A stretch of 64,000 nt of DNA from Streptomyces sannanensis (GTDB taxonomy: Bacteria > Actinomycetota > Actinomycetes > Streptomycetales > Streptomycetaceae): assembly GCF_039536205.1 (NCBI RefSeq), contig NZ_BAAAYL010000001.1:4092001-4156000 (forward strand), given 5' to 3'. This document shows, one piece after another, positions 43,194 through 53,670 of this stretch (position 1 is the stretch's first letter; every line of letters starts with the position of its first letter). The translations under genes and the position numbers were made by a program. Below the pieces are notes generated by a model. That model was not told the DNA's origin and did no database searches. It was given only the letters and a program-made list of their open reading frames with translations.

Positions 43194-44375
43194 GTGGACC
43201 TGTTCGAGTACCAGGCGAGGGACCTCTTCGCCAAGCACGGTGTACCGGTGCTGGCCGGTGAAGTCATCGATACGCCTGAGGCGGCGCGCGAGGTGACCGA
43301 GCGTCTCGGCGGCCGGTCGGTCGTCAAGGCCCAGGTCAAGACCGGCGGCCGCGGCAAGGCCGGCGGCGTGAAGCTGGCCTCCGACCCGGACGACGCGGTG
43401 GAGAAGGCCGGCCAGATCCTGGGCATGGACATCAAGGGCCACACGGTCCACAAGGTGATGCTCGCGGAGACCGCGCCGGAGATCGCCGAGGAGTACTACG
43501 TCTCGTACCTCCTCGACCGCACCAACCGCACCTTCCTGGCCATGGCATCGGTCGCGGGTGGCATGGACATCGAGGAAGTCGCGGCGACGACGCCCGAGAA
43601 GCTCGCCAAGGTCCCGGTCGACGCCAATGAGGGTGTGGACCTGGCCAAGGCCCGCGAGATCGTCGAGGCCGCGAAGTTCCCGGCCGACGTCGCGGAGAAG
43701 GTCGCCGAGGTCCTGGTGACCCTGTGGACGGCCTTCATCGCCGAGGACGCCCTCCTCGTCGAGGTGAACCCGCTGGCCAAGGTCGCCGACGGCCGTGTCA
43801 TCGCCCTCGACGGCAAGGTGTCGCTGGACGCGAACGCCGAGTTCCGTCAGCCGGAGCACGCCGAGCTCGAGGACAAGGCATCGGCCAACCCGCTCGAGGC
43901 CGCCGCCAAGGCCAAGGGCCTGAACTACGTCAAGCTCGACGGCGAGGTCGGCATCATCGGCAACGGCGCGGGTCTGGTCATGTCGACCCTCGACGTCGTC
44001 GCCTACGCCGGTGAGAACCACAACGGCGTCAAGCCCGCCAACTTCCTCGACATCGGCGGTGGCGCCTCCGCCGAGGTCATGGCGAACGGTCTCGAGATCA
44101 TCCTCGGCGACCCGGACGTCAAGTCCGTCTTCGTCAACGTCTTCGGCGGCATCACCGCCTGCGACGCGGTCGCGAACGGCATCGTCCAGGCGCTCGAGCT
44201 CCTCGAGGCCAAGGGCGAAGAGGTCACCAAGCCGCTGGTCGTGCGCCTCGACGGCAACAACGCGGAGCTGGGTCGCCAGATCCTCGACGACCGCAAACAC
44301 CCGCTGGTTCAGCGTGTGGACACCATGGACGGCGCGGCCGACAAGGCCGCCGAGCTGGCTGCTGCCGCGAAGTAA
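43194..44375 (+). CDS. sucC: Succinyl-CoA ligase, beta subunit
   Basis: 393 residues from a GTG start. N-terminal ATP-grasp domain with [19 protein letters not shown], Mg-binding EVNPLAKV, and C-terminal CoA-ligase fold with [12 protein letters not shown] and [10 protein letters not shown]. With SucD it converts succinyl-CoA to succinate with nucleotide triphosphate formation, a TCA-cycle step. sucD follows after 23 bp in the same operon. The 240-bp upstream region has two CRP-like palindromes. Length and motifs are normal. Confidence 0.97.
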   Translation: MDLFEYQARDLFAKHGVPVLAGEVIDTPEAAREVTERLGGRSVVKAQVKTGGRGKAGGVKLASDPDDAVEKAGQILGMDIKGHTVHKVMLAETAPEIAEEYYVSYLLDRTNRTFLAMASVAGGMDIEEVAATTPEKLAKVPVDANEGVDLAKAREIVEAAKFPADVAEKVAEVLVTLWTAFIAEDALLVEVNPLAKVADGRVIALDGKVSLDANAEFRQPEHAELEDKASANPLEAAAKAKGLNYVKLDGEVGIIGNGAGLVMSTLDVVAYAGENHNGVKPANFLDIGGGASAEVMANGLEIILGDPDVKSVFVNVFGGITACDAVANGIVQALELLEAKGEEVTKPLVVRLDGNNAELGRQILDDRKHPLVQRVDTMDGAADKAAELAAAAK

Positions 44376-44398
44376 AGGGACGAGGTCACAGACACACC

Positions 44399-45283
44399 AT
44401 GGCTATCTTCCTCACCAAGGAATCCAAGGTCATCGTCCAGGGCATGACCGGCTCCGAGGGCCAGAAGCACACCAAGCGCATGCTGGCTTCGGGCACCAAC
44501 ATCGTCGGCGGCGTGAACCCGCGCAAGGCCGGCACGACCGTCGACTTCGACGGCGCGGAGATCCCGGTCTTCGGCTCCGTCAAGGAGGCCATCGAGAAGA
44601 CCGGCGCCGACGTCACGGTCATCTTCGTCCCGGAGAAGTTCACCAAGGACGCGGTCATCGAGGCGATCGACGCCGAGATCGGCCTCGCCGTGGTCATCAC
44701 CGAGGGCGTTGCGGTCCACGACACCGCGCAGTTCTGGGCGTACGCCGGTGCCAAGGGCAACAAGACCCGCATCATCGGCCCCAACTGCCCGGGTCTCATC
44801 ACCCCCGGCCAGTCGAACGCCGGCATCATCCCGGCCGACATCACCAAGCCCGGCCGCATCGGTCTCGTGTCCAAGTCCGGCACGCTGACCTACCAGATGA
44901 TGTACGAGCTGCGTGACATCGGCTTCAGCTCCTGCGTCGGCATCGGCGGTGACCCGATCATCGGCACCACCCACATCGACGCGCTGAAGGCGTTCCAGGA
45001 GGACCCCGACACCGACCTGATCGTCATGATCGGTGAGATCGGTGGCGACGCCGAGGAGCGTGCGGCCGACTTCATCAAGGCCAACGTCACCAAGCCGGTC
45101 GTCGGTTACGTCGCGGGCTTCACCGCTCCCGAGGGCAAGACCATGGGTCACGCCGGCGCCATCGTGTCCGGTTCTTCTGGCACCGCACAGGCCAAGAAGG
45201 AAGCCCTGGAGGCCGTGGGCGTGAAGGTCGGCAAGACGCCGACCGAGACGGCGAAGCTGGCGCGCGCCATTCTCGCGGGCTGA
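44399..45283 (+). CDS. sucD: Succinyl-CoA ligase, alpha subunit
   Basis: 294 residues. CoA-binding Rossmann domain ([18 protein letters not shown]), [10 protein letters not shown] loop, and the catalytic phospho-His in GHAGAIVSG near residue 246. Partner of SucC; the two form the alpha-beta ligase in the cytoplasm. Second gene of the operon, ended by an exceptionally strong hairpin. Confidence 0.97.
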   Translation: MAIFLTKESKVIVQGMTGSEGQKHTKRMLASGTNIVGGVNPRKAGTTVDFDGAEIPVFGSVKEAIEKTGADVTVIFVPEKFTKDAVIEAIDAEIGLAVVITEGVAVHDTAQFWAYAGAKGNKTRIIGPNCPGLITPGQSNAGIIPADITKPGRIGLVSKSGTLTYQMMYELRDIGFSSCVGIGGDPIIGTTHIDALKAFQEDPDTDLIVMIGEIGGDAEERAADFIKANVTKPVVGYVAGFTAPEGKTMGHAGAIVSGSSGTAQAKKEALEAVGVKVGKTPTETAKLARAILAG

Positions 45284-45313
45284 CTCCTCGGCGCCCGAGC
45301 AGTACGGGCGTGA

Positions 45314-45373
45314 CGCATACGGATGGGCCCGCACCCCGGCCGGACAGCCGGGGTGCGGGCCCATCCGTATGCG
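45314..45373. terminator. Bidirectional sucD terminator with 27-bp perfect stem
   Basis: Arms 45314-45340 and 45347-45373 are exact complements around the loop CGGACA. It lies between convergent sucD and the sigma-like gene, ten bases from the latter's stop. It is the longest perfect hairpin I found in the window. Confidence 0.9.
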
Positions 45374-45382
45374 GGGGACTGG

Positions 45383-46327
45383 TCAGCGCCACTGCGGCAC
45401 CAGGCGCTCGGGGCCGCTCCCCGGCGCCGAGCGCAGCTTGTCGCGCAGCTGTTTGCCCGTCGTGATCGCCTGCGGGCCGGCCAGCGCGGGCACCCCGGGG
45501 ATCGGTTCACCGGGGTGGACCCGCGGAATGTACTGCGTCGGGGCGGTGACCAGCGTGCACGCCGTCGCCCCCGTGATCACTGTGGCGAACATGATTGCCG
45601 CCCGTGTCCAGATACGGGTCCACCGCTCGCTCAGCATGCGTACCGACTCGGCGGACGGAAGCGTCACCGCGGACCCGGCCGACACGAGGTCGCCCAGTCG
45701 CTCCCGCAGCAGACCCGACTGCTCCGCCGGCGTGGCCGCGTCCGCCAGCTCCGGCAGCCGCAGGGCGATCGCGGCGCGCGCGTTCAGCAGCCGGCTCGCC
45801 GCGGCGGGCGTGCTGGCCTCGGTCTCGGCGGCCGTCTCCGGCAGATCGAGACCCAGGCCGTCGTAGAGCAGCAGCGTGCGCCGGTACGAGGCCGGAAGCT
45901 CCAGCAGTGCCTCCTGCAGCGCACGCAGGGCCGGCTCCTCCGGCGGCGGATCCGGCTGCCTGTGGGTACGGCGCATGCGGTGCCAGGGGGACAGTGCGTA
46001 CTCGTGCACGGCGATGCGCACCCAGCCCGCCGGGTCACGGTCGGTCGCCACCTCGGGCCAGCGCTGCCAGGCCCGGTCGAAGGCGTGCCGCACGGCCTTC
46101 TGCGCGAGCTGCCGCCGGCCCGTGAGCAGGAATGCCTGGTGCAGAAGTGCCGTGGCGGTGAGGGCGTACAGCTCGTCGAAGGCCATGGCCGGCGTGACCC
46201 CCGTGGTTTCCGGGTCCCCGGGGGCCGCCGGGATGCGCGGCGCCTCGGCGTACCCGGGAGACCCGGGCGTGGCCGCTCGCACGCGCAGGCTGCGCCGCCC
46301 CTCGGCGCTCGGCAGCGGGGAGGTCAT
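45383..46327 (-). CDS. Sigma-factor-like protein with C-terminal membrane helix
   Basis: 314 residues from ATG 46327 (GGAG nine bases upstream). Residues about 50-110 (ALLHQAFLLTGRRQLAQKAVRHAFDRAW...WVRIAVHEYAL) look like ECF sigma region 2. Residues about 130-190 (LQEALLELPASYRRTLLLYDGLGLDLPETAAE) look like region 4 with a YDGLGLSxxE-like HTH. A transmembrane helix (AAIMFATVITGATACTLV) and a short outer tail follow. A fused or degenerate membrane-bound sigma-like regulator is the best reading. It is divergent from the PerM-like gene across a palindromic operator. Confidence 0.6.
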   Translation of the reverse strand: MTSPLPSAEGRRSLRVRAATPGSPGYAEAPRIPAAPGDPETTGVTPAMAFDELYALTATALLHQAFLLTGRRQLAQKAVRHAFDRAWQRWPEVATDRDPAGWVRIAVHEYALSPWHRMRRTHRQPDPPPEEPALRALQEALLELPASYRRTLLLYDGLGLDLPETAAETEASTPAAASRLLNARAAIALRLPELADAATPAEQSGLLRERLGDLVSAGSAVTLPSAESVRMLSERWTRIWTRAAIMFATVITGATACTLVTAPTQYIPRVHPGEPIPGVPALAGPQAITTGKQLRDKLRSAPGSGPERLVPQWR

Positions 46328-46357
46328 GCGGGACTCCAGGGACTCCAGGGACTCCAA
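46327..46357 (-). repeat. Triple CTGGAGTCC repeat over the start of the sigma-like gene
   Basis: Three nine-base direct repeats run through the ribosome-binding region. Each contains GGAG, so several registers can serve as the site, and an in-frame TTG at 46357 would add ten residues (repeated ESL). Copy number changes could tune translation. Confidence 0.6.
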
Positions 46358-46402
46358 GAGCTCCGCGCAACGACATCACTGCTACAGGCATAAATATGCA
46401 TA

Positions 46403-46439
46403 AACATATCTTGCGCGACACAACGGTCAATTGACCGTT
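46403..46439. promoter_or_regulatory. Divergent promoter with 18-bp perfect palindrome
   Basis: AACGGTCAATTGACCGTT (46422-46439) is a perfect palindrome containing a -35-like TTGACC on each strand. On the minus strand TTGACC (46430-46425), 16 bp, TATGTT (46408-46403) gives a good promoter for the sigma-like gene. The plus side, toward the PerM-like gene, has a weaker -10. An AT-rich tract with TATGCATA lies beside it (46389-46410). Confidence 0.6.
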
Positions 46440-46476
46440 ACAGCGATAAAGCGCGTGTCGTTGGCAGCATGGCGAT

Positions 46477-47802
46477 GTGACCCAAGTGGCGACGTTTTTT
46501 CTGCGCGGGGCGCTCGTGGCGGGGCTCGGGCTCGGCTCGTTCGCCGTGCTCGTCATGGTGCTGTGGATCAGCTCGCCGTACCCGGACAGCGGCCCCGGGG
46601 GTGCCCTGCACATCGCCGCCGGGCTGTGGCTGCTGGCCCACGGCGCGGAGCTCGCGAGGCCGGCCGGCGCGCTCGGCGGGGCGCCCGTGCCCGTGGGAGT
46701 GACGCCCTTGCTGCTTGCCGCGCTGCCCGTGTTCCTGGCCTACCGCGCCGCGCGGGACGAGCGGGACACACCGGAGGAGTCTGTGGCCGCGGGGTCCGCC
46801 ATCACTGCCGTGACCTGCGGGTATCTCGCCGTCGGCGGTGCCGCCGCGCTCTATGCGGCAGCCGGGCCGCTGCCCTCGGCCCCGCTCAGCGCCGCGCTGC
46901 ATCTGCCACTGGTGGCGGCGGGGGCCGCTGTGGCCGGCGTGTGGGCCGAGAGCGGATTCCCGTCCGGGCCGCTGTCCACCTGGGTGCCGGGAGGTGTGCG
47001 GGCCGTGGCCCGGGCGGCCGCTTTCGGCGTTCTGGTGCTGGTCGTCGGCGGGGCGCTGCTGGCCGGGGTGTCGCTCGCGTGGCACGCGGGGCCGGCACGG
47101 GAATCGTTCGTGCAGCTCGCGGGGGAGTGGCCGGGCCGGATCGCGGTGCTGCTGCTGAGCGTCGCGCTGGTGCCGAACGCGGCGGTATGGGGCGCGGCAT
47201 ACGGCCTGGGGCCCGGTTTCGCCGCCGGTGCGGCGGTGACGGTGACCCCGCTCGCGGTTGCCGGTACGCCGGTGCTCCCTCACTTCCCACTGCTGGCCGC
47301 CGTGCCCACTCAGGCACACGGCACTCCGCTGAACTGGGCGGCCGCCGCCGTGCCGGTCGCCGGGGCGGTGGCGATCGCACGCTGCACGGTACGGGCCGCG
47401 ACGGGCGGCGAGCGCCCCTGGAGCGTGGGCGAGACCGCGCTGGCCGCGGCACTGGCGGCGACCGGGTGCGCGGTGGCGGTGGCCGCGCTGGCGGCGGCGT
47501 CGGGCGGCCCGCTGGGCACGGGGCGGCTCGCCGAGTTCGGGCCGGTGTGGTGGCGGACGGGCGTTGCCGCGCTGGCCTGGATGGCGGTGCTCGCGGTGCC
47601 GGGGGCGGTCACGGTGCGGGCGTGGCGGCTGCGGGGCATCGAGCCGGTGCGGCGCGGAAAGCGCGCGCGGCACCGGGCACCGGCACGGCACCGTATGCCA
47701 AGGCTCGTACGCGTACCGGCGCCCGAGCCGAGCCACGAGGCGTACGAGTTCCTGCCGTCGGACGCTCCCGGTACCCGGCCCGGCGGACCGCCTACTGCCT
47801 GA
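46477..47802 (+). CDS. DUF6350/PerM-like integral membrane protein
   Basis: 441 residues from GTG 46477. About ten or eleven hydrophobic helices fill residues 5-395, rich in Ala, Gly, Val and Leu, followed by an Arg/His-rich cytoplasmic tail. The position beside purN/purH and the topology match the actinobacterial DUF6350 family, which includes the mycobacterial divisome protein PerM. A role in cell division or envelope maintenance is inferred from that. The last 11 bases overlap the convergent gene. Confidence 0.8.
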   Translation: MTQVATFFLRGALVAGLGLGSFAVLVMVLWISSPYPDSGPGGALHIAAGLWLLAHGAELARPAGALGGAPVPVGVTPLLLAALPVFLAYRAARDERDTPEESVAAGSAITAVTCGYLAVGGAAALYAAAGPLPSAPLSAALHLPLVAAGAAVAGVWAESGFPSGPLSTWVPGGVRAVARAAAFGVLVLVVGGALLAGVSLAWHAGPARESFVQLAGEWPGRIAVLLLSVALVPNAAVWGAAYGLGPGFAAGAAVTVTPLAVAGTPVLPHFPLLAAVPTQAHGTPLNWAAAAVPVAGAVAIARCTVRAATGGERPWSVGETALAAALAATGCAVAVAALAAASGGPLGTGRLAEFGPVWWRTGVAALAWMAVLAVPGAVTVRAWRLRGIEPVRRGKRARHRAPARHRMPRLVRVPAPEPSHEAYEFLPSDAPGTRPGGPPTA

Positions 47803-48574
47803 CGCCGATCGCCGGGCGCAGCCACTCCGGCAGCATCTGGTTGCAGGACACCTGGGCGGTCTTGGTCAGCGAATCGTCCACGCACGTGTAGAAGTCGCGG
47901 TACACGATCTGGGTGGTGTACGCCGTTGCCACCATCATCAGGGCGAGGGACGCCGTCACCAGTCCGCTCACCGCCGCCGTGCGCTGCGGCTTGCCGGCCT
48001 GGGGGTTTCCGTCCGGCCGCGGCTTCGGCGTGGCGCGCAGCGAACTGATGCCCCAGTACAGCGCCAGGGAGCCGAGCAGCAGCGCGATCGCGATCTGGCC
48101 GAAGAGCGCGAAGAAGAACGCCCACATGCCGGAGAGCAGGGCGTAGCGGGCGCGTCGCTGGACGGGGTCCGTGGGATCCCAGCGCAGACCGCTGCCCGGG
48201 CCGCCCGGGCCCTCGGGGCCGCCCTGGCCGCCGGGCCGGCCGCCGAAGCCGCCGGGGGCGCGGCCGGGCTGGCGGCTGCTCCACTGGCTGCCCCACACGG
48301 GCCTGTCCTCGGGGGTGTTCCCGCCGTCGCCGGGGGAGCCTGCGGAGTCCGGGGAACCCTCACCGTCCCCGGAGCCGCCGTTCGCCGGCCTGCGCGGCTG
48401 CCACGGCTGGTCGGGCCTGCCCTCCGGCGGCGGCGCGAACGGATTGTCGCTCCCCCAGCCATCGGAGCCGGAGGCCCCGGTGGACGAGGACGACCGCTCC
48501 CGCAGCACCGGTGCGCCCGCGGGACGGGCGAACGGGAGAGGGCGGAGGGCCGCGCGGCGGCGTCGGTCCGGCAT
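47792..48574 (-). CDS. Membrane protein with proline/glycine-rich N terminus
   Basis: 260 residues from ATG 48574; a GTG at 48616 is possible and neither has a close ribosome site. The first ~140 residues are disordered and rich in Pro, Gly, Ser and Asp. Two membrane helices follow ([31 protein letters not shown] and [21 protein letters not shown]), then a short outer tail with two Cys. DUF4190-like in appearance; function unknown. Convergent with the PerM-like gene, and divergent from purN across about 250 bp. Confidence 0.75.
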   Translation of the reverse strand: MPDRRRRAALRPLPFARPAGAPVLRERSSSSTGASGSDGWGSDNPFAPPPEGRPDQPWQPRRPANGGSGDGEGSPDSAGSPGDGGNTPEDRPVWGSQWSSRQPGRAPGGFGGRPGGQGGPEGPGGPGSGLRWDPTDPVQRRARYALLSGMWAFFFALFGQIAIALLLGSLALYWGISSLRATPKPRPDGNPQAGKPQRTAAVSGLVTASLALMMVATAYTTQIVYRDFYTCVDDSLTKTAQVSCNQMLPEWLRPAIGVRQ

Positions 48575-48825
48575 GTGGTGAACGTCATCCCCTCGGACCC
48601 GGTGCGCGAGGCGCACGCCGGTCTTGTGTCGTCTCTGGCCCGTCCGGGAACAGGCCCTCTGCCCCAGACGCTACCTCCCGGCCCGGCCCCCGTCCCGTGG
48701 GGGCCGTTGGGAGTGCCGGTATCGTTGCTGACGGTCGGCGCATTCGTAGAGTTCCCCGTATCGGGGGGCGCAATTCATTCGTACGACCGCACAAGACGCA
48801 GCACCCCCGCGAGAAAGAGACCCCT

Positions 48826-49464
48826 GTGGCCTCCCCGCCCTCCTCCGCCCGCCCGGCCCGCATCGTGGTGCTGGTCTCCGGCTCCGGTACGAATCTCCAG
48901 GCTTTGCTCGACGCCATCGCCGCGGACCCGGACGGTTTCGGTGCCCGGATCGTCGCGGTCGGCGCCGACCGCGACGACATCACCGGTCTCGAGCGCGCCA
49001 CGCGCGCCGGACTGCCCACCTTTGTCTGCAAGGTCACGGACTACGGCAGCCGCGCGGAGTGGGACGCGGCGCTGGCCGAGGCCGTCTCGGCCTACGAACC
49101 CGATCTGGTCGTCTCGGCCGGCTTCATGAAGATCGTGGGCCAGGAGTTCCTCGCACGCTTCGGCGGGCGGACCGTGAACACCCACCCCGCCCTGCTGCCC
49201 AGCTTCCCCGGGGCCCATGGCGTGCGCGACGCGCTCGCGTACGGCGCGAAGGTCACCGGGTGCACCGTTCACTTCGTCGACGACGGCGTCGACACCGGCC
49301 CGATCATCGCGCAGGGCGTGGTCGAGGTACGGGACGAGGACGACGAAGCCGCTCTCCATGAGCGCATCAAGGAAGTCGAGCGCACGCTGCTCGTCGAGGT
49401 CGTGGGTCGGCTGGCCCGCGACGGTTATCGCATCGAGGGACGAAAGGTTCATGTCGGTGAATAA
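48826..49464 (+). CDS. purN: Phosphoribosylglycinamide formyltransferase
   Basis: 212 residues from a GTG start. Substrate loop [14 protein letters not shown], catalytic Asn/His region [15 protein letters not shown], and [10 protein letters not shown] with the catalytic Asp. It transfers formyl from 10-formyl-THF to GAR, the third step of IMP synthesis. It is adjacent to purH, which carries out the last two steps; the folate donor comes from FolD, encoded 2.6 kb away. Normal length. Confidence 0.96.
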   Translation: MASPPSSARPARIVVLVSGSGTNLQALLDAIAADPDGFGARIVAVGADRDDITGLERATRAGLPTFVCKVTDYGSRAEWDAALAEAVSAYEPDLVVSAGFMKIVGQEFLARFGGRTVNTHPALLPSFPGAHGVRDALAYGAKVTGCTVHFVDDGVDTGPIIAQGVVEVRDEDDEAALHERIKEVERTLLVEVVGRLARDGYRIEGRKVHVGE

Positions 49465-49474
49465 AGAGGGGTCC

Positions 49475-51037
49475 GTGACCGCCGAAGGCAACAAGCGCCC
49501 CATCCGCCGCGCTCTGGTCAGCGTCTACGACAAGACGGGCCTGGAGGAGCTGGCCCGGGGCCTGCACGAGGCGGGCGTCCAGCTCGTGTCGACCGGTTCC
49601 ACCGCCGGGAGGATCGCGGCCGCCGGGGTACCGGTCACCAAGGTCGAGGAGCTCACCGGCTTCCCCGAGTGCCTGGACGGCCGGGTCAAGACGCTGCACC
49701 CGCGCGTGCACGCCGGCATCCTCGCCGACCTGCGCCTCGAATCGCACCGCGCGCAGCTCGCCGAGCTGGGCGTCGAGCCGTTCGACCTGGTGGTCGTGAA
49801 CCTCTACCCGTTCCGGGAGACCGTCGCCTCCGGCGCCACCCCCGACGAGTGCGTCGAGCAGATCGACATCGGCGGCCCGTCGATGGTCCGCGCCGCCGCC
49901 AAGAACCACCCCTCGGTCGCGATCGTCACCAGCCCCGAGCGGTACGCCGACGTCATCGCCGCGGTCAAGGACGGCGGCTTCGACCTGGCCACCCGCAAGC
50001 GACTGGCCGCGGAGGCGTTCCAGCACACCGCCGCCTACGACGTGGCGGTGGCCTCCTGGTTCGCCGGCGAGTACGCCCCGGCCGACGAGTCGTCGTTCCC
50101 CGACTTCCTGGGTGCCACGTTCGAGCGCAAGAACGTGCTCCGCTACGGCGAGAACCCCCACCAGGGCGCCGCGCTGTACGTGAACGGCCAGGGCGGGCTC
50201 GCCGAGGCCGAGCAGCTGCACGGCAAGGAGATGTCCTTCAACAACTACACGGACACCGAGGCCGCGCGCCGCGCCGCGTACGACCACTCCGAGCCCGCCG
50301 TGGCGATCATCAAGCACGCCAACCCGTGCGGCATCGCGACCGGCGCGGACGTCGCCGAGGCCCACCGCAAGGCGCACGCCTGCGACCCGCTGTCCGCCTT
50401 CGGCGGTGTGATCGCCGTCAACCGCCCGGTGTCCGTCGCCATGGCCGAGCAGGTCGCCGAGATCTTCACCGAGGTCATCGTGGCCCCGGACTACGAGGAC
50501 GGCGCGGTCGAGATCCTCGCCCGCAAGAAGAACATCCGCGTGCTGCGCTGCCCCGAGGCCCCGGCCGCCCCGGTCGAGGTCAAGCCGATCGACGGCGGTG
50601 CGCTGCTCCAGGTCACCGACCGCCTCCAGGCCGCGGGCGACGACCCGGCCAACTGGACCCTGGCCACCGGTGAGGCGCTCGGCGCCGAGGAGCTCGCCGA
50701 GCTGGCCTTCGCGTGGAAGGCCTGCCGGGCCGTCAAGTCCAACGCGATCCTGCTCGCCAAGGACGGCGCCTCGGTCGGCGTCGGCATGGGCCAGGTCAAC
50801 CGCGTCGACTCGGCGAAGCTCGCCGTGGAGCGCGCGGGCGCGGAGCGTGCGCAGGGCTCGTACGCCGCCTCCGACGCCTTCTTCCCGTTCCCGGACGGGC
50901 TGCAGATCCTGATCGACGCCGGCGTCAGGGCCGTGGTCCAGCCGGGCGGCTCGGTCCGCGACGAGCTGGTCGTCGAGGCCGCGCAGAAGGCGGGCGTGAC
51001 CATGTACTTCACGGGTACGCGCCACTTCTTCCACTGA
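49475..51037 (+). CDS. purH: Bifunctional AICAR formyltransferase/IMP cyclohydrolase
   Basis: 520 residues from GTG 49475 with GAGGGG four bases upstream; ATG 49451 (overlapping purN) would add eight residues. The N-terminal cyclohydrolase (MGS-like) domain has [12 protein letters not shown] and [13 protein letters not shown]. The transformylase domain has [20 protein letters not shown] (catalytic Lys-His) and [10 protein letters not shown]. The enzyme completes IMP synthesis. Translation is probably coupled to purN, whose stop is ten bases upstream. Confidence 0.97.
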   Translation: MTAEGNKRPIRRALVSVYDKTGLEELARGLHEAGVQLVSTGSTAGRIAAAGVPVTKVEELTGFPECLDGRVKTLHPRVHAGILADLRLESHRAQLAELGVEPFDLVVVNLYPFRETVASGATPDECVEQIDIGGPSMVRAAAKNHPSVAIVTSPERYADVIAAVKDGGFDLATRKRLAAEAFQHTAAYDVAVASWFAGEYAPADESSFPDFLGATFERKNVLRYGENPHQGAALYVNGQGGLAEAEQLHGKEMSFNNYTDTEAARRAAYDHSEPAVAIIKHANPCGIATGADVAEAHRKAHACDPLSAFGGVIAVNRPVSVAMAEQVAEIFTEVIVAPDYEDGAVEILARKKNIRVLRCPEAPAAPVEVKPIDGGALLQVTDRLQAAGDDPANWTLATGEALGAEELAELAFAWKACRAVKSNAILLAKDGASVGVGMGQVNRVDSAKLAVERAGAERAQGSYAASDAFFPFPDGLQILIDAGVRAVVQPGGSVRDELVVEAAQKAGVTMYFTGTRHFFH

Positions 51038-51052
51038 CACATGACGGAATGA

Positions 51053-51093
51053 CGGAAGGCCGCGCCCCGCGGAATGCGGGGCGCGGCCTTCCG
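51053..51093. terminator. purH terminator
   Basis: Perfect 18-bp stem, arms 51053-51070 and 51076-51093, loop GGAAT. It lies between purH and the convergent RDD gene and can serve both. Confidence 0.9.
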
Positions 51094-51108
51094 CCGTGCG
51101 TTCTGCCC

Positions 51109-51840
51109 TTACTTCTTGATCACCAGGGTGCCGGCGGCACGGTCGTGCCAGCCCTGCAGCTTCCCGGAGTTGTCGAAGAACGGCGACAGGTAGACCAGGA
51201 TCATGCCGATGTAGCAGAGGAAGGCGCCCACGATCGGGATGATCCAGCGGATGAAGCCGCCGCCGACGCCCGGGACCTGACCGGTGTTCTCCTTGACGAC
51301 CTTCAGGCCCAGCGCCATCTTGCCGAGGGTGGCACCGGCGAAGGCGATCATCAGCCACTCGTACAGCAGCGTGACGAGGAAGAAGATGAGCATCATGCCG
51401 AAGAACGTGGCGATGATGCCGCCGGCCGCGTCGTCGATGCAGCTCTGGTAGCCCGGGTCCATGTAGTCGCCGCAGTCGTCGGCGCTCTTGGCGAGGCCGA
51501 ACACGCCCGCGACGCCGATGGCGCTCAGGATGAAGTACAGGACGCCGATGGCCACGGCGTCGATCAGACGCGCACCGAGGCGGCGGCCCATCGTCGCGAC
51601 CTGAACGGTGCCCAGACCCGCCACGTTGATGTAGCCGTTGTTCGCCTGCAGCGTGCCCGGCGCCTGAGGCGGGACCGCGCCGTACGGCTGGCCCGGCTGC
51701 TGCGGGTAGCCGTAGCCGGGCTGCGGCGGGACGCCCGGCTGCTGCGGGACGCCGGGCTGCTGCTGGGGGTAGCCGTAGCCGGGCTGGCCGCCCTGCTGGG
51801 GCTGCTGCCCATAGGGGTTGTTCGGGTCGCCGAAGCTCAT
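51109..51840 (-). CDS. RDD family membrane protein
   Basis: 243 residues from ATG 51840 with GGAGGAAG upstream. The N-terminal ~60 residues are a Gly/Pro/Gln/Tyr-rich repeat (PQQPGVP, GYGYPQQ). The RDD domain follows, with MGRRLGARLIDAVAIG (the Arg-Asp motif) and three membrane helices. It ends in the typical GWHDRAAGTLVIKK. RDD proteins are small transporters or accessory membrane proteins of mostly unknown function. A TATAAC -10 lies in the 236-bp divergent gap before folD. Confidence 0.88.
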   Translation of the reverse strand: MSFGDPNNPYGQQPQQGGQPGYGYPQQQPGVPQQPGVPPQPGYGYPQQPGQPYGAVPPQAPGTLQANNGYINVAGLGTVQVATMGRRLGARLIDAVAIGVLYFILSAIGVAGVFGLAKSADDCGDYMDPGYQSCIDDAAGGIIATFFGMMLIFFLVTLLYEWLMIAFAGATLGKMALGLKVVKENTGQVPGVGGGFIRWIIPIVGAFLCYIGMILVYLSPFFDNSGKLQGWHDRAAGTLVIKK

Positions 51841-52076
51841 CTGGGGACTTCCTCCGTTGTGCGGGGACGACGCGGCCACGCGGAGGAAACATGGAACTGA
51901 TGCGGTCCGCCCCCCGGCAGTGCCCGCGGCACTGTGCCGATCATCGTTATAAAAGTCTTGTAAGTTTGTCCAGCCGGTAACTCGATGTGTTGTCCAAGTG
52001 CAACCTGGGTGAGCGGTGATCACGGTGCCGGTGCCCGGATTGGAACCGGGGCGGGTCCATCCGGGAGGATGGCGTC

Positions 52077-52937
52077 ATGACCGCCCAGATTCTCGATGGC
52101 AAGGCCACAGCAGCCGCGATCAAGTCCGATCTGACCGCCCGCGTGGCGGCCCTCAAGGCCAAGGGCATCACCCCGGGCCTCGGCACCGTCCTGGTCGGTG
52201 ACGACCCCGGCAGCCACAAGTACGTCGCCGGCAAGCACCGCGACTGCGCGGAGGTCGGTATCGCCTCCATCCAGCGCGAACTGCCCGCCACCGCCACGCA
52301 GGAGGAGATCGAGGCGGTCGTACGGGAGCTGAACGACGACCCGGAGTGCACCGGGTACATCGTGCAGCTGCCGCTGCCCAAGGGCATCGACGAGAACCGG
52401 ATCCTGGAGCTGATGGACCCGGCGAAGGACGCCGACGGACTGCACCCCACGAACCTCGGCCGACTCGTCCTGAACGAGCCCGCCCCGCTGCCCTGCACGC
52501 CGTTCGGCATCGTCCAGCTGCTGCGCCGCTACGGAGTCGAACTCAACGGCGCCGAGGTCGTCGTGGTCGGCCGCGGCACCACCATCGGCCGGCCGATGCC
52601 GCTGCTGCTCACGCGCCGCTCCGAGAACTCCACGGTGACCCAGTGCCACACCGGCACCCGGGACCTGTCCGCGCACCTGCGCCGGGCCGACATCATCGTC
52701 GCCGCGGCCGGTGTGCCGCACATCGTCAAGCCCGAGGACGTCAAGCCGGGCGCGGCCGTCCTCGACGTCGGCGTCAGCCGTGACGAGAACGGCAAGATCG
52801 TCGGCGATGTCCACCCCGGTGTCGCGGAGGTCGCCGGCTGGCTCTCCCCGAACCCGGGCGGCGTCGGCCCGATGACGCGGGCCCAGCTCCTCGTCAATGT
52901 CGTCGAGGCGGCCGAGCGAGCCGCCGCGGCGAGCTGA
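52077..52937 (+). CDS. folD: Methylenetetrahydrofolate dehydrogenase/cyclohydrolase
   Basis: 286 residues. Substrate motif [17 protein letters not shown] with the catalytic Tyr-Lys pair, [19 protein letters not shown], and NADP-binding [10 protein letters not shown]. It makes 10-formyl-THF for PurN and PurH. The DUF3017 gene follows after 21 bp, presumably in the same operon. Normal length. Confidence 0.96.
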   Translation: MTAQILDGKATAAAIKSDLTARVAALKAKGITPGLGTVLVGDDPGSHKYVAGKHRDCAEVGIASIQRELPATATQEEIEAVVRELNDDPECTGYIVQLPLPKGIDENRILELMDPAKDADGLHPTNLGRLVLNEPAPLPCTPFGIVQLLRRYGVELNGAEVVVVGRGTTIGRPMPLLLTRRSENSTVTQCHTGTRDLSAHLRRADIIVAAAGVPHIVKPEDVKPGAAVLDVGVSRDENGKIVGDVHPGVAEVAGWLSPNPGGVGPMTRAQLLVNVVEAAERAAAAS

Positions 52938-52958
52938 CCGACCGGAAAGGGCGAGCGC

Positions 52959-53636
52959 ATGGCCGTACGGCCGAACGACGGAATCGGCACCGAAGCCGGT
53001 TCGAACGGGAGCGTTCCGGCACGCGGCGGCAGCCACGGCGCCGGTGACGCCGACGTGAACGGCACCGCGGCCGCCGGCGCCGACGGCCGCGACGCCACGG
53101 CGCTCGCCGCCTCCGGCGCGACCGCACACGAGGCCGCACCGGCCGTCGCGGGCCGGGACGGCCGTACGGCCACCTCGCGCGGCGGTGACGCCGCGCGAGG
53201 CACCAGCGCGGAAACGGGCGGCGCCGGGCCCGCGGCGCGGACGTCGCGGCGCTTCCAGGTCGTCACCCAGGACACCGCACGCCCCGAGGGCGGAGGGCGG
53301 GCCGCTCCCGGGGACGCGCCGGCCCCCGCGCGTCAGTGGCCGCTGCTCACCGTGATCGGCGTCGCCGGGGCCGGGCTGCTGCTCGTCGCGCTCGATCCGT
53401 TCTCCCAGGCGTTCCGGATCGGGCTGATTCTGATCGGTCTCGCCATGCTCACCGGCGCGGTGTTCCGCTGGCTGCTGCCCTCCGTGGGCATGCTTGCCGT
53501 GCGCTCCCGTTTCACGGACATCGTGACGTACGGCGCATTCGGCACCGCCATCACTCTGCTCGCGCTGATGGCGATGCCGAACCCCTGGCTGGAGCTTCCG
53601 TTCCTGGAGGCCGTGGTCCACTTCACCGTGCGTTAG
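52959..53636 (+). CDS. DUF3017 membrane protein
   Basis: 225 residues. The first ~125 are low-complexity and rich in Ala, Gly, Thr and Arg, with no predicted fold. The last ~100 are the three-helix DUF3017 domain (LLTVIGVAGAGLLLVAL, FRIGLILIGLAMLTGAVFRW, AITLLALMAMP). DUF3017 genes nearly always follow folD in Streptomyces; function unknown. The N-terminal extension looks like expanded GC-rich DNA rather than a conserved domain. Confidence 0.85.
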   Translation: MAVRPNDGIGTEAGSNGSVPARGGSHGAGDADVNGTAAAGADGRDATALAASGATAHEAAPAVAGRDGRTATSRGGDAARGTSAETGGAGPAARTSRRFQVVTQDTARPEGGGRAAPGDAPAPARQWPLLTVIGVAGAGLLLVALDPFSQAFRIGLILIGLAMLTGAVFRWLLPSVGMLAVRSRFTDIVTYGAFGTAITLLALMAMPNPWLELPFLEAVVHFTVR

Positions 53637-53670
53637 CAACCCTGAGCAGCCGAGAGCGCGAGAGGGATCC

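Noticed and set aside
52030..52060. tRNA-like GGATTGGAACCGGG before folD
   Set aside because: It recalls the reverse of a T-loop but lacks the TTCGAA core, and no acceptor or anticodon arms can be folded around it.
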